10,665 nucleotides of DNA from Larix sibirica (lineage: Eukaryota; Streptophyta; Pinopsida; Pinales; Pinaceae): positions 74,350 through 85,014 of the forward strand of contig NWUY0300008968.1 in NCBI GenBank assembly GCA_004151065.3, given 5' to 3'. Positions 1-8,124 of this stretch are shown here, piece after piece. Under the pieces are notes generated by a model. The model did no database searches and had not been told where the DNA came from. It saw only the letters and a program-made list of their open reading frames with translations. The position numbers and the translations under genes were made by a program. Within the stretch, counting starts at the first letter, position 1, and the number at the start of each line of letters is the position of its first letter.

Positions 1-108
1 AAAAAAAAAAAACAAATGATTGCAGATATTGGCAGTAAGTTAATAGAATCTGGTCAATACCCGACAATTAGGGCGACCTTTTCTGAAGTAAATCAGGTTA
101 CTCAATGA
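1..108 (+). pseudogene. LINE ORF1, last 35 codons (partial)
   Basis: The frame starting at base 1 is open to TGA 106-108. It begins with four lysines, encoded by the A12 run, and continues through IADIGSKL, GQYPTI and SEVNQVTQ before the stop. ORF1 of plant LINEs encodes the RNA-binding, gag-like protein; only its C-terminal tail is visible here, so no domain can be named from it directly. The identification rests on position: the stop overlaps the ORF2 start by four bases, and the second LINE in this window has the same arrangement with a tail of similar form (EISQGRQLQIP). The fragment itself has no internal stop. Confidence 0.7.
105..108 (+). promoter_or_regulatory. ORF1/ORF2 stop-start overlap (ATGA), first LINE
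   Basis: ATG 105-107 starts ORF2 and TGA 106-108 ends ORF1, so the two frames overlap by ATGA. In some non-LTR elements, for example SART1 of silkworm, the downstream ORF is translated by termination and re-initiation at such an overlap. That it works so here is inference. The same four bases recur in the second LINE at 10337-10340. Confidence 0.6.
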
Positions 109-1000
109 AGGTTATATCCTGGAATATCTGAGGGTTGAATCACCCCACAAAATCAAGACCCTGAAAAATAAGTGGAGAAAAGAGAACCCATGGATACTTT
201 GTTTACAGAAAACCAAATGTGGTAATGAAACTTTGAAGGAAATTGGGAAAAAAGTATGGAACGGATGTGAAATAATGAACATTGATGCTCATGCTATGGC
301 AGATGGCTTAGCTTTCCTTTGGAATCCAGAAGTAGTGACTCTTTAAAAATTTTGGGCCACGAAAGGACTACTCTCGGCGGATTTCTATATCAATAAAACC
401 CAGATTAAAGGTACTATCACCAATGTATATGGCCCTAGCATCTACCCCCATAAACAAGCCTTCTTGGAATCCCTTTCCTGGGTGGCTCGCTGGGTTTATG
501 GAAAGCATTGGATCATAGGGGGTGACTTCAATTTGATCACCTCGCTCGAAGAAATAAAAGGTGGAAGAAGAAGCATAGTAACTGCAAATGAAGCTTTCAA
601 GGACTTCATTGAAGCTTATAATCTTATTGATGTTGATACTGCTAATGGTTGGTTTACTTTAGGTGGTGACCACCATGTCTCCTCTCTCCTAGACAGGTTC
701 CTGGTCTTCGAGGGGATTGTTACCAGTAGTGGGGACCTCCACTCATTAGTTATCCCATATGAAATATCTGATCATTGGACCATCAGCCTTCAGTGGGGGG
801 GTGTGGGCCCACCTACCAAGCGACCTTTTCGCTTTGAACAGTTCTGGATGGAACACAACTATTTTAAATCTCTCGTCTCCCAATGGTGGTTGGAATCCCC
901 GCCTTCGGAGGGTACAAGGATGTACCAATTCCAATATAAATTAAAATATCTCAAAGCTAAAATCCGTACTTGGAACAAAGAAGAATTTGGAAACATTTTC
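105..1000 (+). pseudogene. APE-type endonuclease domain of LINE ORF2
   Basis: Domain of the exonuclease-endonuclease-phosphatase fold that makes the first-strand nick. Motifs in order: MKVISWNI then TGA 129-131 then GLN (usual WN[IV]RG, Arg lost to the stop); LCLQKTK, where the usual catalytic Glu of LQETK is Lys (209-211); NVYGP with Tyr at 428-430; GGDFN with Asp 524-526 and Asn 530-532; LLDRFLV with Asp 692-694; and SDHW with His 773-775. A one-base loss in the C-run near 141-146 shifts the frame, and TAA 344-346 interrupts the middle. Most of the metal and active-site residues remain, but Glu to Lys alone should abolish cutting in this family. Confidence 0.93.
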
Positions 1001-1434
1001 GAGGATAAAAAGGTCCCGATTGAGTAGTTGGAGAAAATCCAACGGAAAGGCATGAAAGAAGGCTATGATGCTGAGCTAAGAGAATTAGAAGAATCCACTA
1101 CTCACAAACTTAATGCTCGTGAAAGGCAGGAGGAGATCTAATGGTAGCAAAAGTATAGGAACCAATGGATTAAGGAAGGTGAATGTAATACTCCAAATTC
1201 TTCCACCAATAAGTTATTCAGAATAGGCAACGAAACACAATCCACCGCCTGAAGACTGTCGAAGGCTCCTATATCGAAGAAAGGATGGCCATGGAAGAAG
1301 AACGGGTGGACTACTTTGGAACCATCATGAAGGAAGACATGGTCAATAAAGCTTCTAATATTTCCAAGATCACCCAACATATCCCCTCTCTTGTTACACC
1401 CGACTAGAACACTCTCCTTACAAAACCAATGGAG

Positions 1435-2540
1435 CTACTGGAAGTTGAGGAAGCGGTGAACCAGATGGTTGGAGGTAAAGCTCCCGACCCTAATGGGTTT
1501 ACTACCAACTTCTTCCACCATTTTTGGGACTTGATCAAGAACGAAGTTTGGCTGATCGTGGAAGACTCATGAAGAACCAGAAGGATTCTTAAATCTTTCA
1601 ATGCATCTTTCCTTACCCTCATTCCTAAAATTGATGGGGCTGACTCTCCAGGTAAGTTTCGACCCATTGTTCTTTGTAATTTCATCTACAATATTATCAC
1701 AAAAGTTACGGAGAATAGACTGAAACCAATTCTTCCTGGCTTGATTTCTCCAGAACAATATGGCTTTGTGGAAGGTAGACAAATTTTAGATCGGGTTATT
1801 TTGGTTCCTGAGGTAATCCACTCATTGAAAACCACCAAAAAGCCAGGCATGCTTTTGAAGTTGGATATATCAAAAGCTTATGACAAATTAAACTGCCAAT
1901 TCATGCGTGAAATGTTAAAGCCCTTTGGTTTATTCCTAGATTGGATTGAATGGATCATGAACCTCACTTCTTCCTCCTTCTTTTCCATTCTTCTCAATGG
2001 GGCTCTAACAATCACTTTCATCCCCTCCAGAGGTATAAGGCAAGGGTACCCTCTCTCCCCTTTTCTTTTTATCCTAATGGCTGAAGGACTGGGAAGATCG
2101 ATTAAATACAAGACTCAACAAGGAGAGCTTAAGGGCCCATTTCTCCACCTGAGGGTGGATGTGAAAACACACCAACATTTTGTCAATGACACAATGTTAA
2201 TGGGTCACCCCTCAATACAAGAAGACAACTCTCTAAAGACAATTATTTCTACCTTTGCAAAATCTTCGGGCTTGGAAATTAATAAAGAGAAATCCCAAAT
2301 ATTCTTCTTGAATATGACGAAGATTACCCAAAGAAACATTGACCACATCCTAGGCTTCCAAGGGATCTCCCTTCCTTCCAAATATATTGGTGCGCCACTA
2401 GCTTCTGGTGTTATTAAGAGAGTTTCTTGGAAGGACCTTCTGGATCGCATTAAACATAGACTCTTAAGATGGACTTTGCGCCCCCTCAACTTAGCAAGCA
2501 TAGTCACCTTAATCAAATATGTGGAACAAGCTATGCCTAT
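1435..2540 (+). pseudogene. LINE reverse transcriptase domain, catalytic Asp replaced
   Basis: Motifs run in the family order: GGKAPDPNGF; FRPIVLCNF and ITKVTENRLKPIL; QYGFVEGRQI; motif A LDISKAYD (Asp 1864-1866 kept); motif B GIRQGYPLSPFLF, with Tyr 2047-2049 where Asp is usual; motif C FVNDTMLMG, where the first Asp of the usual F/Y-x-DD is Asn (2185-2187); motif D SGLEINKEKSQ; and motif E YIGAPL. The thumb region follows (RIKHRLLRW, QAMPIYLFS). The upstream part contains TAG 1405 and TGA 1570, but 1573-2649 is fully open, so this is the best preserved piece of the element. Loss of the first motif C Asp means no polymerase activity. Near 2567 a one-base loss moves the reading to the next frame. 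Confidence 0.96.
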
Positions 2541-3121
2541 TTACCTCTTCTCAGTAATGGCCGCTCCAAATATGTCTTCAAGGAACTCAGAACTATTCAA
2601 CGAAATTTCCTCTAGGGAGGGAATGATGATAAGCTCAAATGGGCCTTAGTCATTTGGGACAAGATTTGCCGACCTAATTCCTTGGGTTTTCGTGGCCTAA
2701 GAGACCCGGAAAAAAACAGTAATGTTCTTGTGGCCAAAATTTGGTGGAACTGGGTCTCCTCTACTTTGGAACCTTGGGCCAAGCTGTGGCACGTGAAATA
2801 TGCCCCAATTTGTTTGAAGCAAGACCTTATCCGCTTTAATGAGGAAAAATCAGGCTCCTTTATTTGGCAGACCGCCCACCTCAACCGGAGTATTGTTCAA
2901 TAACACAGTTTTTGGGAGGTTAGGAATGGGGAATCCGCCAATTTCTAGGAGGTCTCATGGCAACAAATTCCAAATTTATCCATCTTGGACAATATGGTGA
3001 TCTGTCAAGCCAACTGCAGAGCTGAAGGGTTAATAAAGGTCAACCAATACTGGAGACCTGATCATAGCACCAGTGAGTATAAGGAATGCAAAGATCAAAA
3101 TTGGTGGGCCCATAGAGTCTC

Positions 3122-3153
3122 GGATGAGGATTGGATGAGGATTGGATGAGGAT
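3122..3153 (+). repeat. 11-bp tandem duplication causing a frameshift
   Basis: The unit ggatgaggatt is present at 3122-3132 and 3133-3143, and a third partial copy (ggatgagga) starts at 3144. Skipping one 11-bp unit joins the upstream frame (EDWMRI) to the downstream frame (CIKSQRGLDKL) without a stop. The insertion adds 2 modulo 3, exactly the frame change seen on either side. It therefore looks like a slippage duplication that hit the element after insertion. Confidence 0.88.
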
Positions 3154-3189
3154 CTACGATACCATCCAGGGACGATGCATTAAATCTCA

Positions 3190-3520
3190 AAGAGGACTGG
3201 ACAAACTCCATTGGGGATACTCCACCCGGGTAATTTTCAACACCAACGAATCCTATGACCTCTAGACCACTGCCCCTGACACTCACAATGATGAAACTTG
3301 GAAAAAGATATGGAAGACCAACCCCTGGCCAAAGCTTTCCACTTTCATTTGGATAGTAACTCATCGAAGAATTTTGATAGGGGAAAATCTCATGAAACGT
3401 GGGTTAATTGGCCCGTCTTAGTGCATCATGTGCCTTCAAAGTGAGGAAAATTTAGATCACCTTTTGGATTCTTTCCCTTTTTCCTCCTCCTTCTGGGACA
3501 AAGGGGTGGAAATATTCAGA
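3190..3520 (+). pseudogene. zf-RVT zinc-binding region of LINE ORF2
   Basis: In plant LINEs this Cys/His region sits between the reverse transcriptase and RNase H. Visible markers are LDKLHWGYST, NTNESYDL followed by TAG 3263-3265 (usual Trp), WKKIWK, PWPKLSTFIW, HRRIL, GENLMKRG, then TAG 3419-3421, and CIMCLQSEENLDHLL. The usual C-x2-C...H...C set has its last Cys replaced by Phe (TTC 3473-3475 in DSFPF), so zinc binding is probably lost. The frame is that set after the 11-bp duplication upstream, and it continues into the RNase H. Confidence 0.88.
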
Positions 3521-3898
3521 CGATCCAATCGTTACAGAGGAAACCCTTCTCTGACCATTAAGAAATGGGATCCTATGGCTTTATCAAACCCCATTGTCAA
3601 TTCCCTTTGGACCTCCTTCCCTGGATTCATGATGTGGGAATTTTGGAAGGAACAAAATAGGAGGATTTTTCAGGATCATTGCTCTTCCCAGGCTCAAGTT
3701 TGGGCTAAGATCGAAAGGTCTATCCAAGAAACTACTCGTGTTACCCTCTGGAATGATAAAGATTGGGATGTCAATGGGATGGAACACAGATTTCTTACAG
3801 CCCGGGGCATCAACAAAGCTACTCACGGACGCAACCGAAAGGAGAATAGGAATATAACCCTGAAAATCCCTGATTGTTGGGCACCCCCTTATCCTAGA

Positions 3899-4330
3899 TC
3901 TTTCAAACTGAACTTCGATGGAGCGTCGAAAGGAAACCCGGACCTGACTGGCTTTGGTGGTGTCATTCTCAATTGGAATAGAGAAATCTTGCAGGTGCAC
4001 ATGGGAAGCATAGGGGAGGATACAAACAATGCGGCCGAAATGGAGGGCCTCCTTGGTGGCCTCTAGCTAGTGTTCCAATTAAGACTTGAACCAATCACCA
4101 TTGAAGGAGACTCCTGTCTCGCTATCCAGTTGGCTTGAAGCCTCCAACATGGGAAAAATCCTACCACAATCATTGAAAGTTGGCAACTAGCTTACAGAGT
4201 GGAGACACTTGCCACGATTATCAATAACTCTCATGTGTGGTCCTTCAGCCACGTCCACAGAAATGGAAATAAGGTGGCATACTTCTTGGATAACATCAGG
4301 TTTAATGAGAACCTTCACATCCGTGCTGGG
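3899..4330 (+). pseudogene. Cellular-type RNase H domain of LINE ORF2
   Basis: RNase H degrades the RNA strand of RNA-DNA hybrids; plant L1 elements carry one near the ORF2 C-terminus. The four-acid active site can be followed: Asp in FDGASKGN (3917-3919), Glu in NNAAEMEG (4037-4039) and Asp in IEGDS (4109-4111). The last acid, expected in HVHRNGNKVA-D-FL, is Tyr (TAC 4280-4282, one base from GAC). TAG 4064-4066 and TGA 4136-4138 interrupt the domain without changing frame. Loss of the fourth acid plus two stops makes it non-functional. The frame stays open beyond the domain to 4672, which is longer than the short tail usual after this RNase H. Confidence 0.93.
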
Positions 4331-4604
4331 ACCCTCGACGCTTTCGAGGCTCTTGAGTGGATCCCCCAATGTGCCCATCTTGCTGAAGAAGACACACGAG
4401 AAAGACCTAGCAGATCACGAAACACGGGGCTAATCATCAATCCCCATAGCAGGCCACCTATGCTACCCTCTTATGACATATTGCAGGAGATTAATACCTT
4501 CGGCACAGAGAATGAGAACACCAGTCATATAAATCCCGGAGGTAATGAACCAGTACATCCTGCAATGATTCATTATGACCATAGCATACTGTTGATCTTG
4601 GAGA

Positions 4605-5375
4605 ATGATGATGACATCGACATCCCCTTGGCTCGTTTTAGGGCGAGGACAAAAGGAAATTGTGGAGATTAATGCTCTAAAGAATGCCATTATCGCATCA
4701 TTTACGGGTGATATGATGGTAATTGATATAAGAGGCAGAAAGAGGTTGATACTTTTAACCCTTTCTTTGGATCTCTACCTGTCTATGAGTTTTGGGTTAG
4801 ACAACCTTAGCGGGGTGTTTCAGGAAAGTCTGGTGAGGGATTTTGTCAGTTATAGGATGGATCTGAGGAAACAGAAGGATAAAAAAACCCACCATAACCC
4901 AAGAAAGGGTAAGGCCCCTTCCAAGAGGGATCAGAAGAAGGCCCTCGCGGTTGCATGTTTTTTCTGTGACCGCACTCCTGCGGTAATCAAGGAAGAATTG
5001 GAAAGAGTGGAGAAGGACCTGTGGGATCGTGTGAAAAATATGTCTGGTCTCACGGCCTATGAAAAAATGATGGCCTCCTTTTGGGTTACTAAAGGCCTCT
5101 TGGATTTTGTCCTCATGGAGCGGGAGAACAAAGATGCGGGTGAAACAGAGCCGTCCCGTGCCTAGAAAGCCCTTTATTGGGACTGCTGTCTCATGCATAA
5201 TAAGATTGATATTATTGCGGAAAAAGTTGGTATTCCGCCTCCATCTGCTCCGGGACCATCTCAGGGTGGTGTTGATTGTCGTGTTCCTTCTCTGGCCGAT
5301 GTTGTGACTCCAGGCTCAGCTCACGTTCATTTCCCAATTCACAACCCGACTCCAAAGGAATCCTCGGGCGTGTAA
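4605..5375 (+). pseudogene. Unrecognised coding-like stretch downstream of RNase H (possible ORF2 extension or third ORF)
   Basis: I do not recognise this protein. The frame from ATG 4605 is open to TAG 5163-5165 and, past that stop, to TAA 5373-5375, about 256 codons. Visible features: a hydrophobic start (IIASFTGDMMVIDI, about residues 29-42), a lysine-rich basic stretch around residues 88-110 (RKQKDKK, KGKAPSKRDQKK), a Cys pair (CFFC, near 120), a charged helix-like part (EELERVEKDLWDRV), and a Pro/Ser-rich tail (PPPSAPGPSQGG). TAG 5163 follows a C and is probably a mutated Trp. It overlaps the end of the RNase H frame (to 4672) by 68 bases in a different frame. So it is either an ORF2 C-terminal extension split by one indel between about 4605 and 4672, or a separate overlapping ORF. 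Its position before the 3' UTR ties it to the LINE. Confidence 0.5.
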
Positions 5376-5713
5376 GGCTTCTCTTGGGGGAGTCATTAAT
5401 TTTTTGGTGTCTGTAGTTTTGTTAGATATTCTATGCGGTCTAGTCTTCTCCGGTTCTCTTTCCTATTTTGCTGGATCTGTATACCGTGTCTTAGTATATG
5501 ATCTTAAAACTTCTAAGGATGATATTTCAATAAGTAGCTGGTTAGTGTTAAGCTGGTTGGATTTGGATACTCTGTTGAAGCTCTGTAATTTCTATTTTAT
5601 GTCGGGTTGGGTGAATTGTGGATGGCCGGTTATTTTTCAGACTAGCCAATCCACCTGTTTTGTCGAAATGTAACTCTGTTTCCGTAATACAATTTCTTAC
5701 TTTTACAAAAAAA
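5376..5713 (+). other. LINE 3' UTR and A7 tail
   Basis: After the TAA at 5373-5375 the sequence becomes T-rich on the plus strand and has no convincing coding pattern, as usual for LINE 3' UTRs. It ends with TGTAACTC...AATACAATTTC...TTTTAC followed by A7 at 5707-5713. The A-run is short for a LINE tail, and an AT-rich ATT/AAT stretch follows (5715-5737), so the true end could lie a few bases further. An 89-residue open frame (5404-5673) inside it has no recognisable features. Confidence 0.6.
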
Positions 5714-5905
5714 TCAATTATTATTAATAATAATAGAAATAAGACTTATGCATATAGTACATGCTTTATTACAACTCAAAGAGATTATCTAAATCAACAT
5801 CTAGAATTGAAGAAGAAATAATCATCCTCTTAAACTAGGTATTGCTCAACTGAATACCAATTTGTGTATTCAACTCCTTGATACTTAATTGAGGGACTCC
5901 CAACA
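5714..5905 (-). repeat. Probable partial 3' LTR of the copia element
   Basis: On the minus strand TGTTGGGAGTCCC begins at 5905, just after the end of pol, and is a typical plant copia LTR start with the TG terminus. Sequence to 5714 has the look of an LTR body (AT-rich, with AATAAAGC at about 5760-5767 as a possible poly(A) signal). The other LTR end is not certain: the LINE tail meets it at 5713. The LTR may be truncated there, may end at TG 5748-5749 on the plus strand, or may continue on the other side of the LINE. No second LTR copy was found. Confidence 0.5.
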
Positions 5906-5915
5906 TTTGTCTCAA

Positions 5916-5942
5916 TTTTTATTTATTTATTTATTTATTTTT
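5916..5942 (+). repeat. (ATTT)5 microsatellite
   Basis: Five ATTT units at 5921-5940 flanked by T-runs. It lies between the copia pol end and the LTR start, where the polypurine tract would be; on the minus strand it is AAAT-rich. Confidence 0.9.
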
Positions 5943-5944
5943 CG

Positions 5945-6620
5945 GGTGATCCCTTTCTAAGTACATGTACAAGATTATCACTACATTAGAAAAAGCTTAA
6001 GTCAACCTAACCATCTACTACAAGTTATTTGATAAAGTGATGACATTTATGATTATATTTATGTGCTTGGTATGACTAAAATACTAAACTTTATTTCATA
6101 GAAATCATAGAACTATTAGTGGAAAAATGGTCGCGGTCATACTTTTTTCATGCTTGAAACCTATATATACTCATCTCAACCCAACTACTTGACATGTTGT
6201 TGAATTTAATGCAATGTATCTGCCTCTACTATTAATTAGTTCTTTCAAGACCATGATATAACCAGTGATACAAATATTTAAAAAAAAAACTAAAAGAATA
6301 CCTCATGTACTTTTACCATCATAATGGACCATACCAGGAATCACTAGGCTATGTGTGTATCCAATCAAATCAGAACCGTCACATGAAATGTACATAATAC
6401 AAATTTTGTGTATCATTTGCATACCATAGTAATTTCTTTGTTGCGAAAAAATGCATCTCACTCAAGGTTCATACATAAACCTTGAAACTAAACTCACACC
6501 ATACAATATATCAGGGCTATTGGCGGTGAGATACATAAGAATGTACACTAACCTCCCATAAGTTGTAGGATCAATTTTTTTTATGCCATGATCCTTGACT
6601 AATTTATCACCCCAAGCTCG
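5945..6620 (-). pseudogene. Ty1/copia RNase H and RT C-terminal segment, decayed
   Basis: Minus-strand reading gives a run of copia-specific motifs in order: DPTTYGRLVYILMYLTAN and SPDILYGVSLVSRFM (about 6465-6573; usual YR.LVG.L.YLT.TRPDI); SDLIGYTHS followed by HYDGKST (about 6304-6374; usual GY.D.DWAG..DDRKST, both catalytic-region Asp now changed); GRYIALNSTTCQVVGLR (about 6176-6230; usual EAEY.A...A.CQ..WLR); SSMISM (about 6100-6117); and HFIK (about 6028-6040; usual HFIRE). The reading changes frame several times and contains many stops. In the intact element this region degrades the RNA template. Confidence 0.9.
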
Positions 6621-6639
6621 TAGTTGTGCTAAATCACTT

Positions 6640-7330
6640 ATAATTTTTCATTTAAAAATTTTCAAGCAAGTAAACTGCATAGTTTCCATGTGAAATAAAA
6701 ATGCCATCACTCAATTGACTAACCTCCATGCCATGAAAATAAAGCATTACATTCAAATATCTCATCTAAAACTCACTTATCATTACTGCTCTGCAATCAT
6801 CCATCAACAACTCATTATTTATTGTATACATCAAGTCATTTACATATAAGCATACCGGAAACAAATCAACCTTTCCATTTGATTTGACAAGCAATTTTAT
6901 GAAGGTACTCAATTATTATTCCATACACTACTACAATACAAAGACCTGGCACCAATTATTACATATTGCTTCTTACTACATTAGACCCATGTAGCTTGCA
7001 TACATAGTGCATTGTACCTTTGAATTTTTTACATCCCTTGTTCAATAATTAAAACTAGTATACTTCAACACTTTATTATTCTAATTCAACAATGCAACAC
7101 AAATGTTGAACTAGCATTGACAATTCCCCATAACTATTTATTTTGGAATGTTAATTTTGATCTCATAGGTCAAAATCACGTTGAAGGTTCATCATAAACA
7201 TTGGCTATATGTTGCTTAAACAAAATTAACTAGAAAATTCTAAATTTTATGTGTGGAAGGTACCATGTGAAGACGAAGATCACTTGTAACCTGCAATGTG
7301 TCAAGTGCCACTTCATCAAAAGGCCAACAT
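6640..7330 (-). pseudogene. Ty1/copia reverse transcriptase, decayed
   Basis: Minus-strand reading from high to low coordinates: HGTFH (near 7262, usual HKARLV follows); KQHIANVYDEPST (near 7185-7220, usual Y.ETFAPV); a segment close to W.IYQMDVKSTF (near 7095-7142, motif A region, readable only with small gaps); EVY...VCKLH (near 6985-7068); KSNGKVDLFPVCLYVND (6835-6890, motif C); then LSDGIFISHGNYAVYLLENF (about 6660-6720, usual DGIFISQ..YA.DLL..F). Motif C reads YVND at 6835-6846 where YVDD is usual, so the catalytic pair is lost. Frame changes and stops occur throughout, and it is dead beyond doubt. Confidence 0.86.
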
Positions 7331-7559
7331 TACACATTCCACCTAGCATGTTACACACAAGAATTTCTCTAACATGTCACCTATCATGTGGCTGATCAAT
7401 AATTCTCTCACAAACATTGGTGCAATGTCAAATGTGAATTGAATGAATATCACCCTAATGTTGGTTAACCAATATCTTAGCCTTCTAGAATTTTAATAAC
7501 CATGGAAATCCATGCTAATTTAATCTACTTCACATCAACTACATGTTAAAAAAAATTTA

Positions 7560-7900
7560 ATTAACTAATGAATATGAACATAAAGTAAAATTTCTCCTAA
7601 TGTGGATAGTATCAAGACATGTATTTGACACCACTAACATAATAACGCTAAGTAATGTCCAAGATAGTTGACTCGAATTCAACATTTGAGATTTTTATTT
7701 CATGTTGAAAAATGATAGCAAATGTAGGATTCCCAATATATACCAACCCATAAAATCATCTATATATATTACCAAAACATAAGTAATTTCAAATGAAGCT
7801 TCCAACACTATTCATTCATGTATCCATCCACATCACAATGTTTGCAAAGTCTAGATTGGGATCCATTCCATTTTGGGTTGTGATCTTGCAACTTTATTGT
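7560..7900 (-). pseudogene. Ty1/copia integrase core fragment, decayed
   Basis: Minus-strand segments fit the copia integrase core: SQSRL then HCDVDGYMNE (about 7811-7862, usual HSDVCGPM), YIDDF (about 7752-7766, usual FIDD[FY]SR) and, lower down, a segment around LKC.IR with a Leu/Cys-rich follow-up near 7620-7690 (usual IK.LR.D.GGE). The similarity is patchy and needs frame changes, so boundaries are approximate. Its position just upstream of the RT in minus-strand order is as expected for copia pol. In an intact element integrase inserts the cDNA into the genome. Confidence 0.65.
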
Positions 7901-8065
7901 ATTTATTTTGGTTGGTATCCTTTTGGTCCTTTAATTGTATCTCTTATGGCTCACATTCTGAATTTGAGTGTGTATCCTTGTACCCTTGTGCTTACGAAAG
8001 GTATAAATCCTCTTTTTTTAGTAATTCTAGTTCCTTTGTGACTTTTATGTTAGAATGGTTTCCTA

Positions 8066-8097
8066 TCTCTCTCTCACACACACACACACATATATAT
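8066..8097 (+). repeat. Compound (TC)n(CA)n(TA)n microsatellite
   Basis: TC units at 8066-8075 run into CA units at 8075-8090 and TA units at 8091-8097. A simple-sequence tract; expected to vary in length between individuals. Confidence 0.95.
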
Positions 8098-8124
8098 CAA
8101 TAGGATTCATCACCCGAGGAGACA

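Larger units (their letters stand above)
105..4672 (+). pseudogene. LINE ORF2 polyprotein (endonuclease, reverse transcriptase, RNase H), broken
   Basis: In an active LINE this protein nicks the target DNA, reverse-transcribes the element RNA at the nick and removes RNA from the hybrid. Here the reading moves between frames: about 105-146 from the ATG; about 146-1190 in the frame of base 146; about 1192-2567 in the frame of 1198; about 2571-3140 in the frame of 2571; then from about 3145 on in the frame of 3428. Stops on this path are TGA 129, TAA 344, TAG 1025, TAA 1139, TAG 1145, TAA 1210, TAG 1405, TGA 1570, TAG 2613, TAA 2901, TAG 2946, TAG 3263, TAG 3419, TAG 4064, TGA 4136 and TAA 4670. 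The linker at 1028-1430 is charged and helix-like. The stretch 2571-3120 (WALVIWDKIC, FRGLRDPEKNSN, AKIWWNWVS) is the usual region between the RT thumb and zf-RVT. The longest open stretch is 1573-2649. Confidence 0.95.
1..5713 (+). mobile_element. Decayed L1-type LINE (non-LTR retrotransposon), 5' end outside window
   Basis: The order of parts is ORF1 tail, APE-type endonuclease, reverse transcriptase, zf-RVT zinc-binding region, RNase H, an extra coding-like stretch, T-rich 3' UTR and A7. This is the plant L1 layout with an added RNase H. The copy is not 5'-truncated within the window: it enters in the middle of ORF1. It is clearly inactive, with stops and frame changes throughout ORF2 and several catalytic residues lost. 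The 3' end is placed at the A7 run at 5707-5713, because the sequence changes character there and minus-strand copia DNA follows. No target-site duplication can be tested, since the 5' flank lies outside the window. Confidence 0.93.
5714..7900 (-). mobile_element. Highly decayed Ty1/copia LTR retrotransposon, 3' half, antisense to the LINEs
   Basis: On the minus strand, reading down the coordinates, pieces of the copia pol order integrase, reverse transcriptase, RNase H appear, followed by a sequence that looks like the start of the 3' LTR (TGTTGGGAG, ending at plus 5905). No long ORF survives; the signal is in short segments with stops and small indels between them. gag, protease, the N-terminal integrase part and the 5' LTR were not found in the window. 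The upper boundary (about 7900) is where I lose the integrase similarity. The lower one is set by the LINE A7 tail. Confidence 0.86.

Noticed and set aside
1-12. A12 run as the poly(A) tail of an upstream LINE or retrocopy
   Set aside because: The run is in frame with the ORF1 tail that continues to the stop at 106-108 and reads as lysines, so it fits as coding sequence of the LINE present here.
3584-4000. 138-codon open frame on the minus strand
   Set aside because: It is the shadow of the well-supported zf-RVT to RNase H frame on the plus strand and has no family features of its own.
4797-5198. 133-codon minus-strand frame under the unknown stretch
   Set aside because: The plus-strand frame has the more protein-like composition and the LINE context; the minus-strand frame has no recognisable motif.
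5404-5673. Hydrophobic 89-codon frame as a small membrane protein
   Set aside because: T-rich UTR sequence gives Leu/Val/Phe-rich translations by chance; it lies between the last LINE stop and the tail and has no clear start context.
5669-5905. A complete 237-bp LTR from TG 5669 to CA 5905
   Set aside because: The termini are formally right, but the first 40 bases look like the 3' end of the LINE (AATACAATTTC then A7). A shorter or truncated LTR is more likely.
7461-7472. Palindrome TTGGTTAACCAA as a regulatory site or hairpin
   Set aside because: Perfect 12-bp palindromes occur by chance in AT-rich DNA of this length, and nothing nearby gives it a role.
7793-8103. Two overlapping hydrophobic plus-strand frames
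   Set aside because: Low-complexity T-rich DNA, partly overlapping copia integrase remnants on the other strand; no conserved features.
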